The position numbers and the translations under genes are program-made. Of a DNA stretch of 64,000 bases, positions 25,510 through 34,078 are shown in pieces (the first letter of the stretch is position 1; every line of letters begins with the position of its first letter). This DNA comes from JBGPEQ01 sp050180895. GTDB lineage: Bacteria; Pseudomonadota; Alphaproteobacteria; Dongiales; Dongiaceae. Under the pieces are notes generated by a model, which worked only from the letters and a program-made list of their open reading frames with translations, did not search any database and was not told the DNA's origin. The stretch is from the NCBI GenBank assembly GCA_050180895.1, contig JBFXDS010000009.1, forward strand, positions 1-64,000. The letters run 5' to 3'.

Positions 25510-26434
25510 GGGGATCCAGCCAGGCGACCAGGAGGTCGGCGATCATCGTGCAGAGGACGAACAGCATCACCGTCACCAGCACCGTCCCCATCACCACCGG
25601 GTAGTTGCGGGTGTTGGCGGCGTCGTAGACCAGCCGGCCGATGCCCGGCCGGTTGAACACGATCTCGGCGAACACGGCGCCCGAGAGCAGGCCGCCGACG
25701 GCGATGCCGAGCAAGGTCGCCGTCGGCAGCACGGCGAGGCGGAGCGCGTAGCGGAAGACGATCCAGCGCTCCGGCAGGCCGAAGGCGCGCGCCGTGCGCA
25801 CATGGTTCTCGCCGATCACCTCCAGCATGGAGGCCCGCACCAGCCGCGCCAGATAGCCGACCCAGCCGAGGCCGATGGCGAAGGCCGGCAGGACGAGATG
25901 GCGCAGTTGGCTGGCGAGGTCGCCCGGCTCTCCGGCGCCGGCCGCCGGCAGCCATTTCAGCCGCGCCGCGAACAGCAGCAGGCAGTAGATGGCGACGACG
26001 AAGGACGGCAGGGCGATGGCGGCGACGGACAGTACGCCCGTGAGCCTGTCGGCGACGCTGTTGCGCCGGACGGCGGCGTAGCAGCCGAGCGGAATCCCCA
26101 GCAGCACCGCCCAGCCGAGCCCGGCGACGGTCAGCGCCAGGGTGAACGGCAGCTGCTCCAGCACCATGCGGGCAACGCTGCGGTTGCTCCACACGTCATA
26201 GCCGAGGTTGCCCTGCAGCGCGCCGGCGAAGAACCGCACCAGCTGCGTGGCCACCGGCTGATCGAGGCCCATGCGGGCGGTGAGCGCCGCCTTCATCGCG
26301 GGCGTGGCGCGCGGCCCCAGCGCGATGGTGGCGGGGTCGCCGGGAATGAGATAGACGGCGGAAAACATCACCGTCATGGCGATCACGCAGATGAGGGCCG
26401 CGAGGCCCAGTCGCTGCAACGTGTAGATCAGCAC
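25490..26434 (-). CDS. ABC transporter permease, DppB/OppB type
   Basis: 314 residues from GTG 26434. The start LIYTLQRLGLAALICVIAMT and FLIPGDPA-like YLIPGDPATIALG are DppB hallmarks; the EAA loop is NHVRTARAFGLPERWIVFRY. The frame is open to 26491 but that extension is Arg-rich and unlike the family. The two permeases form an operon; the ATP-binding DppD/DppF partners are not in the window, so they must be encoded elsewhere or shared. Confidence 0.85.
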   Translation of the reverse strand: MLIYTLQRLGLAALICVIAMTVMFSAVYLIPGDPATIALGPRATPAMKAALTARMGLDQPVATQLVRFFAGALQGNLGYDVWSNRSVARMVLEQLPFTLALTVAGLGWAVLLGIPLGCYAAVRRNSVADRLTGVLSVAAIALPSFVVAIYCLLLFAARLKWLPAAGAGEPGDLASQLRHLVLPAFAIGLGWVGYLARLVRASMLEVIGENHVRTARAFGLPERWIVFRYALRLAVLPTATLLGIAVGGLLSGAVFAEIVFNRPGIGRLVYDAANTRNYPVVMGTVLVTVMLFVLCTMIADLLVAWLDPRVRKSL

Positions 26435-26683
26435 GGCCCCGCCATGCGCCCCTCGCCCTTGCCGGCGGCGATAGTCTATCGCGAGCGCCACTTCAGGCCA
26501 ATTGCCGTCGGCCGCAGCGCATAGGTTTAGGCGGGTGCTGCTGTCCTACTAGGCCGTGAACTCGCAACGGTTCAGTTCACGCTAGGGCGCCGATATCCAC
26601 TTCCCGGTTAAAAGCGGCCTTCGTTCTCGGAGCTCGCCATGTCGCAGAAGTGCCATAAGCGGACGCGGCAACCCTGATGCCGA

Positions 26684-28444
26684 CTAACCCGGCAAGCCTC
26701 CAGTCCGAAGTCCCGTGGCCAACCTGGCTCGGTCGTCCTGTTCGCAATAGAAGAATTCCTCGAAGTCTGAGGCCAGGGCATTTGGGACGAGATTGGTCAG
26801 CCGCCTGACCAGCGCCTTTGCCTTGTCGGTTTCGCCCCTAAGGCCGCATGACGCCGCGGCCATGGCGTACAGAATAGGGTGGTCGGGACGCTGTTGAATG
26901 CCGAGGAGCGCGGCGGAACTGGCCTCCGCATACCGCCCGGCCTGAAAATATGCGAACGCATAATAGAGATGATACTCGTCGCTGAAGATGTCGCGGGGAC
27001 TTAATCGCACGCCGTGATCGATGCACTCGATGGCCTGTTCCGGCCGTCCTCCCGCGGAATGGGCGGACCCAAGAAGCCCATGCGCATAGGCAAAGTTCGG
27101 ACTGGCATTGATGGCGCGGCTGAAGGCGCCGACTGCATCGGCGTTGCGCTTGCTGGCCATGGCGACGAAGCCCTGCGCAAGATGACCCCAGGGCTCCTGC
27201 GGATCGCACGCGACCGACCGGTTGGCCGCTTCGGCGACTTTCGCGAAGGCAGTCTCCCGATCCTCCCAGCCCTGGTACGCGCGCCATGCAAGGCAGACCG
27301 CGCGCAAGCCATGCGCTTGCGAGTAGTTGCTGTCCAGCTCGATGGCGCGCGCGAGCATGTCGAGGGCTTCCTTGGTGCCCTTGTTCGAATGCTCGCTGTA
27401 GAGAAACAAGCCGCGGACGAAGCTCTCCCAGGCACCCAGGCTTTGCGGCGGCTTTCGTTTGAGGCGGCCATGCTCCGCAGCATAGAGTTCGGGGTGAATG
27501 CACCCGATCACGCTTTCCGTTATTTCATCCTGGATCATGAAGACGTCGTCGGATGCCCGATCGTAGCGCTCCGCCCACAGGTGATTGCCGGTCTCCGCCT
27601 CGACCAGCTGCCCGGTAACGCGAACGCGATTGCCGCTCTTGCGCATGCTGCCTTCGAGGATATAGCGGACCCCCAGCTCGCGCCCGACCTGGCGCACATC
27701 CACATGGCGGTCCTTGTAGGTGAAGCTCGAGTTGCGCGCGATCACGAACAGCCATTTCAACCGCGCGAGGCCGGTGATGATGTCCTCGGAGATCCCATCG
27801 GCAAAGTACTCATGCTCGGCATCCCCGCTCATGTTGGCAAAGGGAAGAACGGCGATGGACGGCTTGTCCGGCAGCGGCAGGGCCTCGCCCGGAGCAACCT
27901 CCGCCATCAGCTCCGCCGGCGCCTGAATCCGGTAGACGCGCACCAGTCGCGCAATGTTCTTGAGCTCGCGCTCACCCAGATCTTCGAAGGCAAGCTCGAG
28001 ACGGTCGCGCACCTGGTCGCGGACCGCGCGCGACACGAGAATGCCGCCAGGTTCCGCGAGCCCTTCCAGCCGGGCCGCGATGTTGACGCCGTCGCCGAGA
28101 ATGTCGTCGCCATCGATGACGACGTCCCCCACGTTGATGCCGATGCGAAACTCGATCCGCTTGTCGGGCCGCACCCCGGCGTTGCGTTCCGCCGCGCCGC
28201 GCTGCACATCCACCGCGCATCGCACGGCGTCCACCACGCTGGCAAATTCGATCAGTGCGCCGTCGCCCGTGGTTTTGACGACGCGTCCGTGATGCTGCTC
28301 GACCTTGGAATCGATGAGCTCGCGCCGGAGGGACTTGAGGGCAGCAAGCGTGCCTTCCTCATCCGCGCCGATGAGGCGCGCGTAACCGACCACGTCGGCG
28401 GCAAGGATGGCAGCAAGACGGCGTTGGGCGCGCTCTTCCCTCAT
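26684..28444 (-). CDS. Class III adenylate/guanylate cyclase with TPR domain
   Basis: 586 residues. The N-terminal cyclase domain shows the metal Asp17 in LAADVVGYARLIGADEEG, the second Asp in KTTGDGALIEF and the catalytic Asn/Arg in DGVNIAARLE. A linker with PSIAVLPFANMSGDAEHEYF and ISEDIITGLARLKW is the TolB-like/FlgO-like segment common in these proteins, and the C-terminal half is tetratricopeptide repeats (AIELDSNYSQAHGLRAV, AINASPNFAYAHGLLGSAH). This architecture is abundant in rhizobia and relatives. It makes cAMP or cGMP; the signal sensed is unknown. Monocistronic. Confidence 0.9.
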   Translation of the reverse strand: MREERAQRRLAAILAADVVGYARLIGADEEGTLAALKSLRRELIDSKVEQHHGRVVKTTGDGALIEFASVVDAVRCAVDVQRGAAERNAGVRPDKRIEFRIGINVGDVVIDGDDILGDGVNIAARLEGLAEPGGILVSRAVRDQVRDRLELAFEDLGERELKNIARLVRVYRIQAPAELMAEVAPGEALPLPDKPSIAVLPFANMSGDAEHEYFADGISEDIITGLARLKWLFVIARNSSFTYKDRHVDVRQVGRELGVRYILEGSMRKSGNRVRVTGQLVEAETGNHLWAERYDRASDDVFMIQDEITESVIGCIHPELYAAEHGRLKRKPPQSLGAWESFVRGLFLYSEHSNKGTKEALDMLARAIELDSNYSQAHGLRAVCLAWRAYQGWEDRETAFAKVAEAANRSVACDPQEPWGHLAQGFVAMASKRNADAVGAFSRAINASPNFAYAHGLLGSAHSAGGRPEQAIECIDHGVRLSPRDIFSDEYHLYYAFAYFQAGRYAEASSAALLGIQQRPDHPILYAMAAASCGLRGETDKAKALVRRLTNLVPNALASDFEEFFYCEQDDRARLATGLRTGGLPG

Positions 28445-28805
28445 GTCTTAACGCCTGCCCCTGAAGACCGTAGTGGAATCGATTGTATGGACACTTCCGG
28501 AGGGAGTCTATTGCCTCAGACATGCGAACCGGGTCACAACCTGTCATCGACGGGTGACTTACGAGGCCGCTATATACCAGGACCGGAAGCGCGCACCTGC
28601 CGTCTAAGACCGAATCAGCTACGGCGATGCTTTCTCCTACTGATGGGCGGCAAATTCATAGTCATCAGAATGCCAGCCTTCGCTTGCTTCAATGTCATTT
28701 TCTGTCTCCCGATGAAGTAGTCGCAATGTGCGGATATTGCGATGATTTCAAAGAGGCTAAACGACGGGTGTAGTATTCTACCCTCATCCTAAGGGGGCAA
28801 CGCAC
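28445..28805. other. Gene-free stretch of about 360 bp
   Basis: No credible coding sequence. It is noticeably more AT-rich than the flanks toward its right end (28680-28790) and presumably carries the promoters of the divergent cyclase and halohydrin-dehalogenase-like genes, but I see no clear paired -35/-10 hexamers. Confidence 0.45.
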
Positions 28806-29475
28806 ATGGGCAATCGTTTGGCTGGGCGGCGAGTGGTGGTTACCTGCGCAACTCAATTCATGGGACCAGCGATTTGCGAGGTGTTCGAGGAGGAAGGTGC
28901 GACGGTCATTGCCGACAATCGCGATCTGAGGAAAGTCGATGCCGCCGCTGAATTAATCAAGGAGGCCGGGCACGTCGATGTCTTTATCGCCAATCTGATC
29001 GCACCCGATCCCCCACAATCCTAGAACAGGACACCACTGAAGAACTATGGCACGTGATGTTCGACACGATGGTGCATCCGCTGTATCGGCTTGTCCATGC
29101 GGTGCTTCCTCAGATGCGAGAGCGGCGCGCCGGCAAGATCGTGGTGATGGGAAGTGCCATGCCCTTCGGGGGACCAACAATCGCCCGGCTTACAGCGCCG
29201 CGCGGGGCGCGCAGGTGTCCTATGTCCGAAGCGTCGGTCTCGAGCTCGCGCCTTACAACGTTCACATCAACCTGATGGCGCAGTTCTTCGTCGAAAATCC
29301 AACCTCAGTCCCTGGCGGGAAGTTAGCCGACCTCGCTTCACGTTTGCCCGAAGTTCCGGCGGGGCGTTTTGCGAAAGGAAGGGAAAGTGCGCTGTTCGCT
29401 CTATACTTGGCGGGACCGGAGAGTGATTTCTTCGTAGGCCAAACGGTACCATTTGCGGGTGGTTGGATAGCGTGA
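28806..29475 (+). pseudogene. Halohydrin dehalogenase-like SDR, split by two frameshifts
   Basis: Three frames must be joined. 28806 onward reads MGNRLAGRRVVVTCATQFMG...; near 29010 the reading moves at a CCCCC run to ILEQDTTEELWHVMFDTMVH; near 29170 it moves at a GGGGG run to TNNRPAYSAARGAQVSYVRS and runs to the stop at 29475. The joined protein has the halohydrin dehalogenase motif T-X4-F-X-G (TCATQFMG), not a nucleotide-binding GxxxGxG, and the S-X12-Y-X3-R triad, resembling HheB. Adding one base to each run restores one frame. Either a recent pseudogene or two sequencing indels. Confidence 0.8.
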
Positions 29476-29773
29476 CTCCTGTTGTCGCTACGGCGTTGGC
29501 GAGGCAGGCCCATTGCGCACCCCTCGCGTCTGCACATGGCAGTCTAGTCGAAGGCTAACTGCGCCGGAATCGAGTTGACACAGGGGTCGCGTACGTCCGA
29601 TTGGGTCAAACTCAGGCATCCCGCTAGCGCGCCGTTACTGTCGGCTATGAATCTGCAAGCGGACGACCCAGATAGGTTCGTGAGAATTTGGGGCAGCACC
29701 GGGCGGATTGACAGCGCCGCCCGCACAGGATTCGATGGCGCCCCAACGAAGAACGATCACCGGGAGACCGCAC

Positions 29774-31807
29774 ATGCCCGAGGCGCCGATTCTGCGCGAC
29801 GTCTACGACAAGATCCGCGTTGTCGAACTGCAGTGGATTCCGATGTCCGACGGCCGCCGGCTGGCGGCGCGGCTGTGGCTGCCGAACGACGCCGAAAAGA
29901 ATCCGGTGCCGGCGGTGCTCGAATACATTCCCTACCGCCGCCGCGACGGCACGCGCCTGCGCGACGACGACCGGCACGCCTGGACGGCGGCACAGGGCTA
30001 TGCCTGCGCCCGCGTCGACATCACCGGAAGCGGCGACTCGGACGGGCTGCTGCGCGACGAGTACGTGAAGCAGGAGCAGGACGACGCCTGCGAGATCGTC
30101 GCCTGGCTCGCCAGGCAGCCCTGGTGCAGCGGCAGCGTCGGCATGATCGGCATCTCCTGGGGCGGCTTCAACGGACTGCAGACGGCGTTCCGCCAGCCGC
30201 CCGCGCTCAAGGCCGTGATCACGCTCTGCTCCACGGTCGATCGCTACGCCGACGACGTGCACTATATGGGCGGCTGCCTGCTCAGCGACGACATGGACTG
30301 GGGCGGCGCCTTCTTCTCCGTCGCCGGCGTGCCGCCCGATCCGGCCATGGTCGGGCCGGACTGGAAGCAGCGCTGGCTGGAGCGGCTCGAGGTCCTGCAG
30401 CCCTTCCCGACGCTCTGGCTGCAGCATCAGCGCCGCGACGCCTTCTGGCGGCACGGTTCGGTGTGCGAGGACTACGGCAAGCTCGGTTGCGCCATCCTCG
30501 CCGTCGGCGGCTGGGCCGACGGCTACACGGCGGCGGTCTTCCGCCTGGTCGAGAATCTCAAGCGCCCGAACGTCAAGGGGATCGCCGGGCCGTGGGGCCA
30601 CCTCTATCCGCACCGCGGGGTTCCCGGCCCGTCCATCGGCTTCCTGCAGGAATGCGTGCGCTGGTGGGACCGCTGGCTGAAGGGCAAGCCGAACGGCGCG
30701 GAGAACGACCCGGCGCTGCGCCTGTGGCTGCAGGATCCCGTCCCGCCGAAGTCCCACTACGACGAGCGGCCCGGCCGCTGGATCGCGTTGGAGAGCTGGC
30801 CGACCGGCAAGGTCGAGCGGGTGCCCTGGTCGCTCAACGCCGACGGCCTTGCGCGGCAGCCCGGCGCCAAGGCCGTCTTGCGGATCAGCTCGCCGCAGAC
30901 GACCGGACTCGCTGGCGGCGAATGGTGCCCCTACGGGCTCGGCAAGGTCGCGCCGGAAATGCCGCTCGACCAGCGCATCGACGACGCCGGTTCGCTGGTG
31001 TTCGACTCGCCCGTTCTCGACCGGCAGCTCCTCCTCGTCGGTGATCCGGCGGCGAAGCTGGAGCTGGCCGCCGACCGGCCGCTGGCGCTCGTCTGCGTGC
31101 GCGTGAGCGACGTGGCGCCCGATGGACAGGTGACCAAGGTCACCTACGGCCTGCTGAACCTCACGCACCGGGAGAGCCATGCCGATCCGGCGACGCTCGA
31201 GCCCGGCCGCCGCTACACGGTGAACGTCCACCTCAACGAGGTCGCCTATGCGTTCGCGCCGGGGCATCGCCTGCGCGTCGCCATCTCCACCGGCTATTTC
31301 CCGCTGACCTGGCCGTCGCCCGAGCCCGTGACTTTGACCCTCTATGCCGGCGAGAGCAGCATCGACCTGCCCTTCCTGAAGGAAGGAGGCCTCCAGGTGA
31401 TCGATCCCTTCGGACCGTCCGAATATTCGCGGCCGCGCCCCGCCACGGTCGTCCGGCCGGGCGGCGACGAGCGCAAGGTCATCCACGATCTGGAGAAGGG
31501 CACGACGACGGTGCGTATCTGGCGCGACGACGGCTGCACGCGCATCGACGACACCGGCACCGAGGTCGCCTACAGCAAGCTCAAGGAGATGAGCGTCGCC
31601 GACGGCAATCCGCTGTCGATGCGGGTCACCGTCGCGACCTCGCACGCCTTCCACCGCGCCGACTGGGACGCCAGGCTGGACACCCGGATGGTCATGACCT
31701 GCGACAAGACCCACTTCCATCTTCAGTCCGACGTCGACGCCTATACCGACGGCGCGCGCCTCTTCAGCCGCAGCTTCCGGCACAAGATCCCGCGCGATCA
31801 TCTGTGA
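29774..31807 (+). CDS. CocE/NonD family alpha/beta hydrolase, copy B
   Basis: 677 residues, collinear with the hydrolase at 20699-22723. Nucleophile Ser in IGISWGGFNGLQ; shared segments include DGRRLAARLWLPNDAEKNPV, YACARVDITGSGDSDGLL and HQRRDAFWRHGSVCEDYGKL, and the identical ending IPRDHL/VPRDHL. GGGAGA precedes ATG 29774. It follows the broken dehalogenase gene on the same strand. The two copies have diverged enough to suggest different substrates. Family: S15-type serine hydrolases of esters, amides or X-Pro peptides. Confidence 0.88.
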   Translation: MPEAPILRDVYDKIRVVELQWIPMSDGRRLAARLWLPNDAEKNPVPAVLEYIPYRRRDGTRLRDDDRHAWTAAQGYACARVDITGSGDSDGLLRDEYVKQEQDDACEIVAWLARQPWCSGSVGMIGISWGGFNGLQTAFRQPPALKAVITLCSTVDRYADDVHYMGGCLLSDDMDWGGAFFSVAGVPPDPAMVGPDWKQRWLERLEVLQPFPTLWLQHQRRDAFWRHGSVCEDYGKLGCAILAVGGWADGYTAAVFRLVENLKRPNVKGIAGPWGHLYPHRGVPGPSIGFLQECVRWWDRWLKGKPNGAENDPALRLWLQDPVPPKSHYDERPGRWIALESWPTGKVERVPWSLNADGLARQPGAKAVLRISSPQTTGLAGGEWCPYGLGKVAPEMPLDQRIDDAGSLVFDSPVLDRQLLLVGDPAAKLELAADRPLALVCVRVSDVAPDGQVTKVTYGLLNLTHRESHADPATLEPGRRYTVNVHLNEVAYAFAPGHRLRVAISTGYFPLTWPSPEPVTLTLYAGESSIDLPFLKEGGLQVIDPFGPSEYSRPRPATVVRPGGDERKVIHDLEKGTTTVRIWRDDGCTRIDDTGTEVAYSKLKEMSVADGNPLSMRVTVATSHAFHRADWDARLDTRMVMTCDKTHFHLQSDVDAYTDGARLFSRSFRHKIPRDHL

Positions 31808-31834
31808 CGGCATCCGCCGCCGCATGAGGAGCCT

Positions 31835-31915
31835 GCGTCCTTCGACAAGCTCAGGATGAGGGCAAATCTTGGTGGCATGAAGAATGCTCCCCATCCCGAG
31901 CTTGTCGAAGGACGC
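31835..31915. repeat. Inverted repeat, GCGTCCTTCGACA family, copy 4
   Basis: An 81-bp unit with arms GCGTCCTTCGACAAGCTCAG and CGAGCTTGTCGAAGGACGC (two or three mismatches). It lies between the second CocE/NonD hydrolase and the acyl-CoA dehydrogenase gene. Confidence 0.78.
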
Positions 31916-32041
31916 AGGGCGTTGATCCAGTCCGGCGAACGCCCCGCATGCCTGTGTCGGATTCCCTCCCGTTCGTGCCGCTGGCAGCCAAGGCGGGCGC
32001 GCCCCGGCCCCTACACTGTCGCCGCGTGACATGAGGGCGCC

Positions 32042-33202
32042 ATGCAATTCGGCCTGACATCCGAGCAGCAGATGCTCGTCGACAGCGTGCGGCAGTTCGT
32101 CGAGACGGAGCTGGCGCCGTATGAAGAGGAGGTCGAGCGCACCGACCAGGTGCGGCCCGAACTGATCCGGCAGATCCACGAACGCGCGATCAAGGCCGGC
32201 TTCTACGCCACCAACATGCCGGAGGAGCTGGGCGGCGGCGGGCTCGACCATGTCGGCCTGGCGCTGATGGAGCGCGAGCTCGGCCGCACCTCCTTCGCCC
32301 TGCAATATGCCGTGGCGCGGCCCTCCAACATCCTGCGCGCCTGCAAGGGCGAGCAGGTCGAGCGCTACCTGCTGCCGGCGGTCCGCGGCGAGCGGGTCGA
32401 GTGCCTGGCCTTGACCGAGCCCAACGCCGGCTCGGACCTGCGCTCCATGCAGACCAGGGCCGAGCGCGTCGGCGACAGCTACGTCATCAACGGCACCAAG
32501 CACTTCATCTCCTACGCCGACGTCGCCGATTTCATCGTGCTGTTCGCGGCCTCCGGCGTGGAGGAGACCGCGCGAGGCCCGCGGAAGAAGATCACCTCGT
32601 TCCTGGTCGACAAGGCGACGCCCGGCCTCGAGGTGCGCATGGGGCCGAAATCGGTCTCGCACCGCGGCTTCCATCACTGCGAGCTGGTGTTCGCCAACTG
32701 CCGGGTCGGCCTGCATCAGGTCCTCGGCGAGGAGCACAAGGGCTTCGACGTCGCCAACCAATGGCTCGGCGCCACCCGCCTCACCGTCGCCGCGCAGTGC
32801 GTCGGCCGCGCCCGCCGCGCGCTCGAGCTGGCGACGCAATGGGCGGCCACGCGCAAGCAGTTCGGCCAGGCCATCGGCAAGTTCCAGGGCACCAGCTTCA
32901 AGCTGGCGGACATGGCGACCGAGATCGAGGCGGCCGAGCTGCTGGTGTTGAAGACGGCCTGGAAGGCCGACCAGGGCAGCGCCGACGACGAGGACTACGC
33001 CATGGCCAAGCTCTACGCCACGGAGATGCTCGCGCGCGTCACCGACAACGCCCTGCAGATCTTCGGTGGCATGGGCCTGATGCCCGACCTGCCGCTGGAG
33101 CGCCTGTGGCGCGACGCCCGCGTCGAGCGCATCTGGGACGGCACCTCGGAGATCCAGCGCCACATCATCTCGCGCGCGCTCTTAAGGCCGCACGAGGGAT
33201 GA
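32042..33202 (+). CDS. Acyl-CoA dehydrogenase
   Basis: 386 residues, full length for the family. FAD and substrate segments: ECLALTEPNAGSDLRSMQTR, RGFHHCELVFANCRV, AATRKQFGQAIGKFQ and the C-terminal LQIFGGMGLMPDLPLERLWR with RVERIWDGTSEIQRHI. GAGGG precedes ATG 32042. It oxidises an acyl-CoA and passes electrons to ETF; chain length or branching cannot be told. It stands alone, not in a beta-oxidation operon. Confidence 0.9.
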   Translation: MQFGLTSEQQMLVDSVRQFVETELAPYEEEVERTDQVRPELIRQIHERAIKAGFYATNMPEELGGGGLDHVGLALMERELGRTSFALQYAVARPSNILRACKGEQVERYLLPAVRGERVECLALTEPNAGSDLRSMQTRAERVGDSYVINGTKHFISYADVADFIVLFAASGVEETARGPRKKITSFLVDKATPGLEVRMGPKSVSHRGFHHCELVFANCRVGLHQVLGEEHKGFDVANQWLGATRLTVAAQCVGRARRALELATQWAATRKQFGQAIGKFQGTSFKLADMATEIEAAELLVLKTAWKADQGSADDEDYAMAKLYATEMLARVTDNALQIFGGMGLMPDLPLERLWRDARVERIWDGTSEIQRHIISRALLRPHEG

Positions 33203-33316
33203 AAGCCGGCCTGGGCAGGGGACGGCGGACACCCGACCTCTGCCGGGCGAATTTGCGTATCGGCGCCGGTTTCGGCTACCCTCGCGGTTCCGCAGCCACT
33301 CTTCGCAAGGTGCGCC

Positions 33317-33553
33317 ATGAGCGAAGACCTCATACAATCCCATCCATCGATCATGATGGGCAAACCGGTCATTGCCGGCACCCGCGTGACAGTCGAGCTC
33401 ATACTCGAGAAACTAGCCGCCGGCGAATCCACCGAGCAGATCCTTGAGGCGCATCCCCGGCTCAGCCGGGAGGCAATTCAAGCAGCTTTGGCCTTTGCCG
33501 CACGAGCGCTGAAAGCCGATGTCGTCTATCCCACGCGGCTGACCGGGACGTGA
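33317..33553 (+). CDS. DUF433 antitoxin of a DUF433/DUF5615 pair
   Basis: 78 residues: PSIMMGKPVIAGTRVTVELI, LEKLAAGESTEQILEAHP and LSREAIQAALAFAARAL are the DUF433 core. It starts ATG 33317 and overlaps the downstream DUF5615 gene by GTGA (33550-33553), so the two are translationally coupled. The pairing with a PIN-like protein is the usual one for this family (VapB-like role). Compare the orphan copy at 975-1202. Confidence 0.87.
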   Translation: MSEDLIQSHPSIMMGKPVIAGTRVTVELILEKLAAGESTEQILEAHPRLSREAIQAALAFAARALKADVVYPTRLTGT

Positions 33554-33903
33554 ACTTCCTCGCCGACGAGAGTGTCGATCAGCCGATCGTGAATCGCCTG
33601 CGCGACGACGGCCACCATGTTCTCGCCATCGGCGAAATGCAGCCAAGTCTTCTCGACGAAGCGGTTCTGGCTCAGGCGGACCAGACCGGCTCTCTGTTGT
33701 TAACCGCTGACAAGGACTTCGGAGAATTGGTCTTCCGTCGACGCCAGGCGACCACGGGGGTCGTGCTGATTCGCCTGGCTGGCCTGTCAACGGCGGCGAA
33801 GGTGGACATTGTCTCCGCCGTCATCCGCGATCACGAATCCGAGCTGCTGCACGCCTTCACGGTCATCAGTGCAGGAACAGTTCGTATCCGCAGGAACAGA
33901 TAA
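33550..33903 (+). CDS. DUF5615 PIN-like protein, putative toxin
   Basis: 117 residues. The PIN-like core is visible: NFLADESVDQPIVNRLRDDG (first Asp/Glu of the active site), DEAVLAQADQTGSLLLTADK and DFGELVFRRRQATTGVVLIR. DUF5615 proteins are compact PIN-domain relatives (Mut7-C-like) thought to be RNases paired with DUF433 antitoxins. The GTG start overlaps the antitoxin stop. Toxicity is inferred from the family. Confidence 0.85.
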   Translation: MNFLADESVDQPIVNRLRDDGHHVLAIGEMQPSLLDEAVLAQADQTGSLLLTADKDFGELVFRRRQATTGVVLIRLAGLSTAAKVDIVSAVIRDHESELLHAFTVISAGTVRIRRNR

Positions 33904-34078
33904 GCGGAGCCGCCAGCCGCATCCGGGGGTGGCATCGTGAGACCTGCTGGGGGCCGCGACATCCCGCATCGTCGAGACCTGCCGAGCGGGAATGGCTCAG
34001 TTTCGCAATCTACCTGTCACGCCGGCACCGGACACCCTATGTTTGCAGGGCGCAGGTTTCCCCGCCCTCGACCCGCCG

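Noticed and set aside
26553..26578. GTGAACT...AGTTCAC inverted repeat between the permease and cyclase genes
   Set aside because: A 7-bp stem with an 11-base loop and no T-run is too weak to call a terminator or operator.
29645..33163. A 1172-codon open frame on the minus strand
   Set aside because: It is the antisense of a CocE/NonD hydrolase and an acyl-CoA dehydrogenase, both with clear family motifs. Its own translation is low-complexity (Ala/Gly/Arg/Leu) without any domain.
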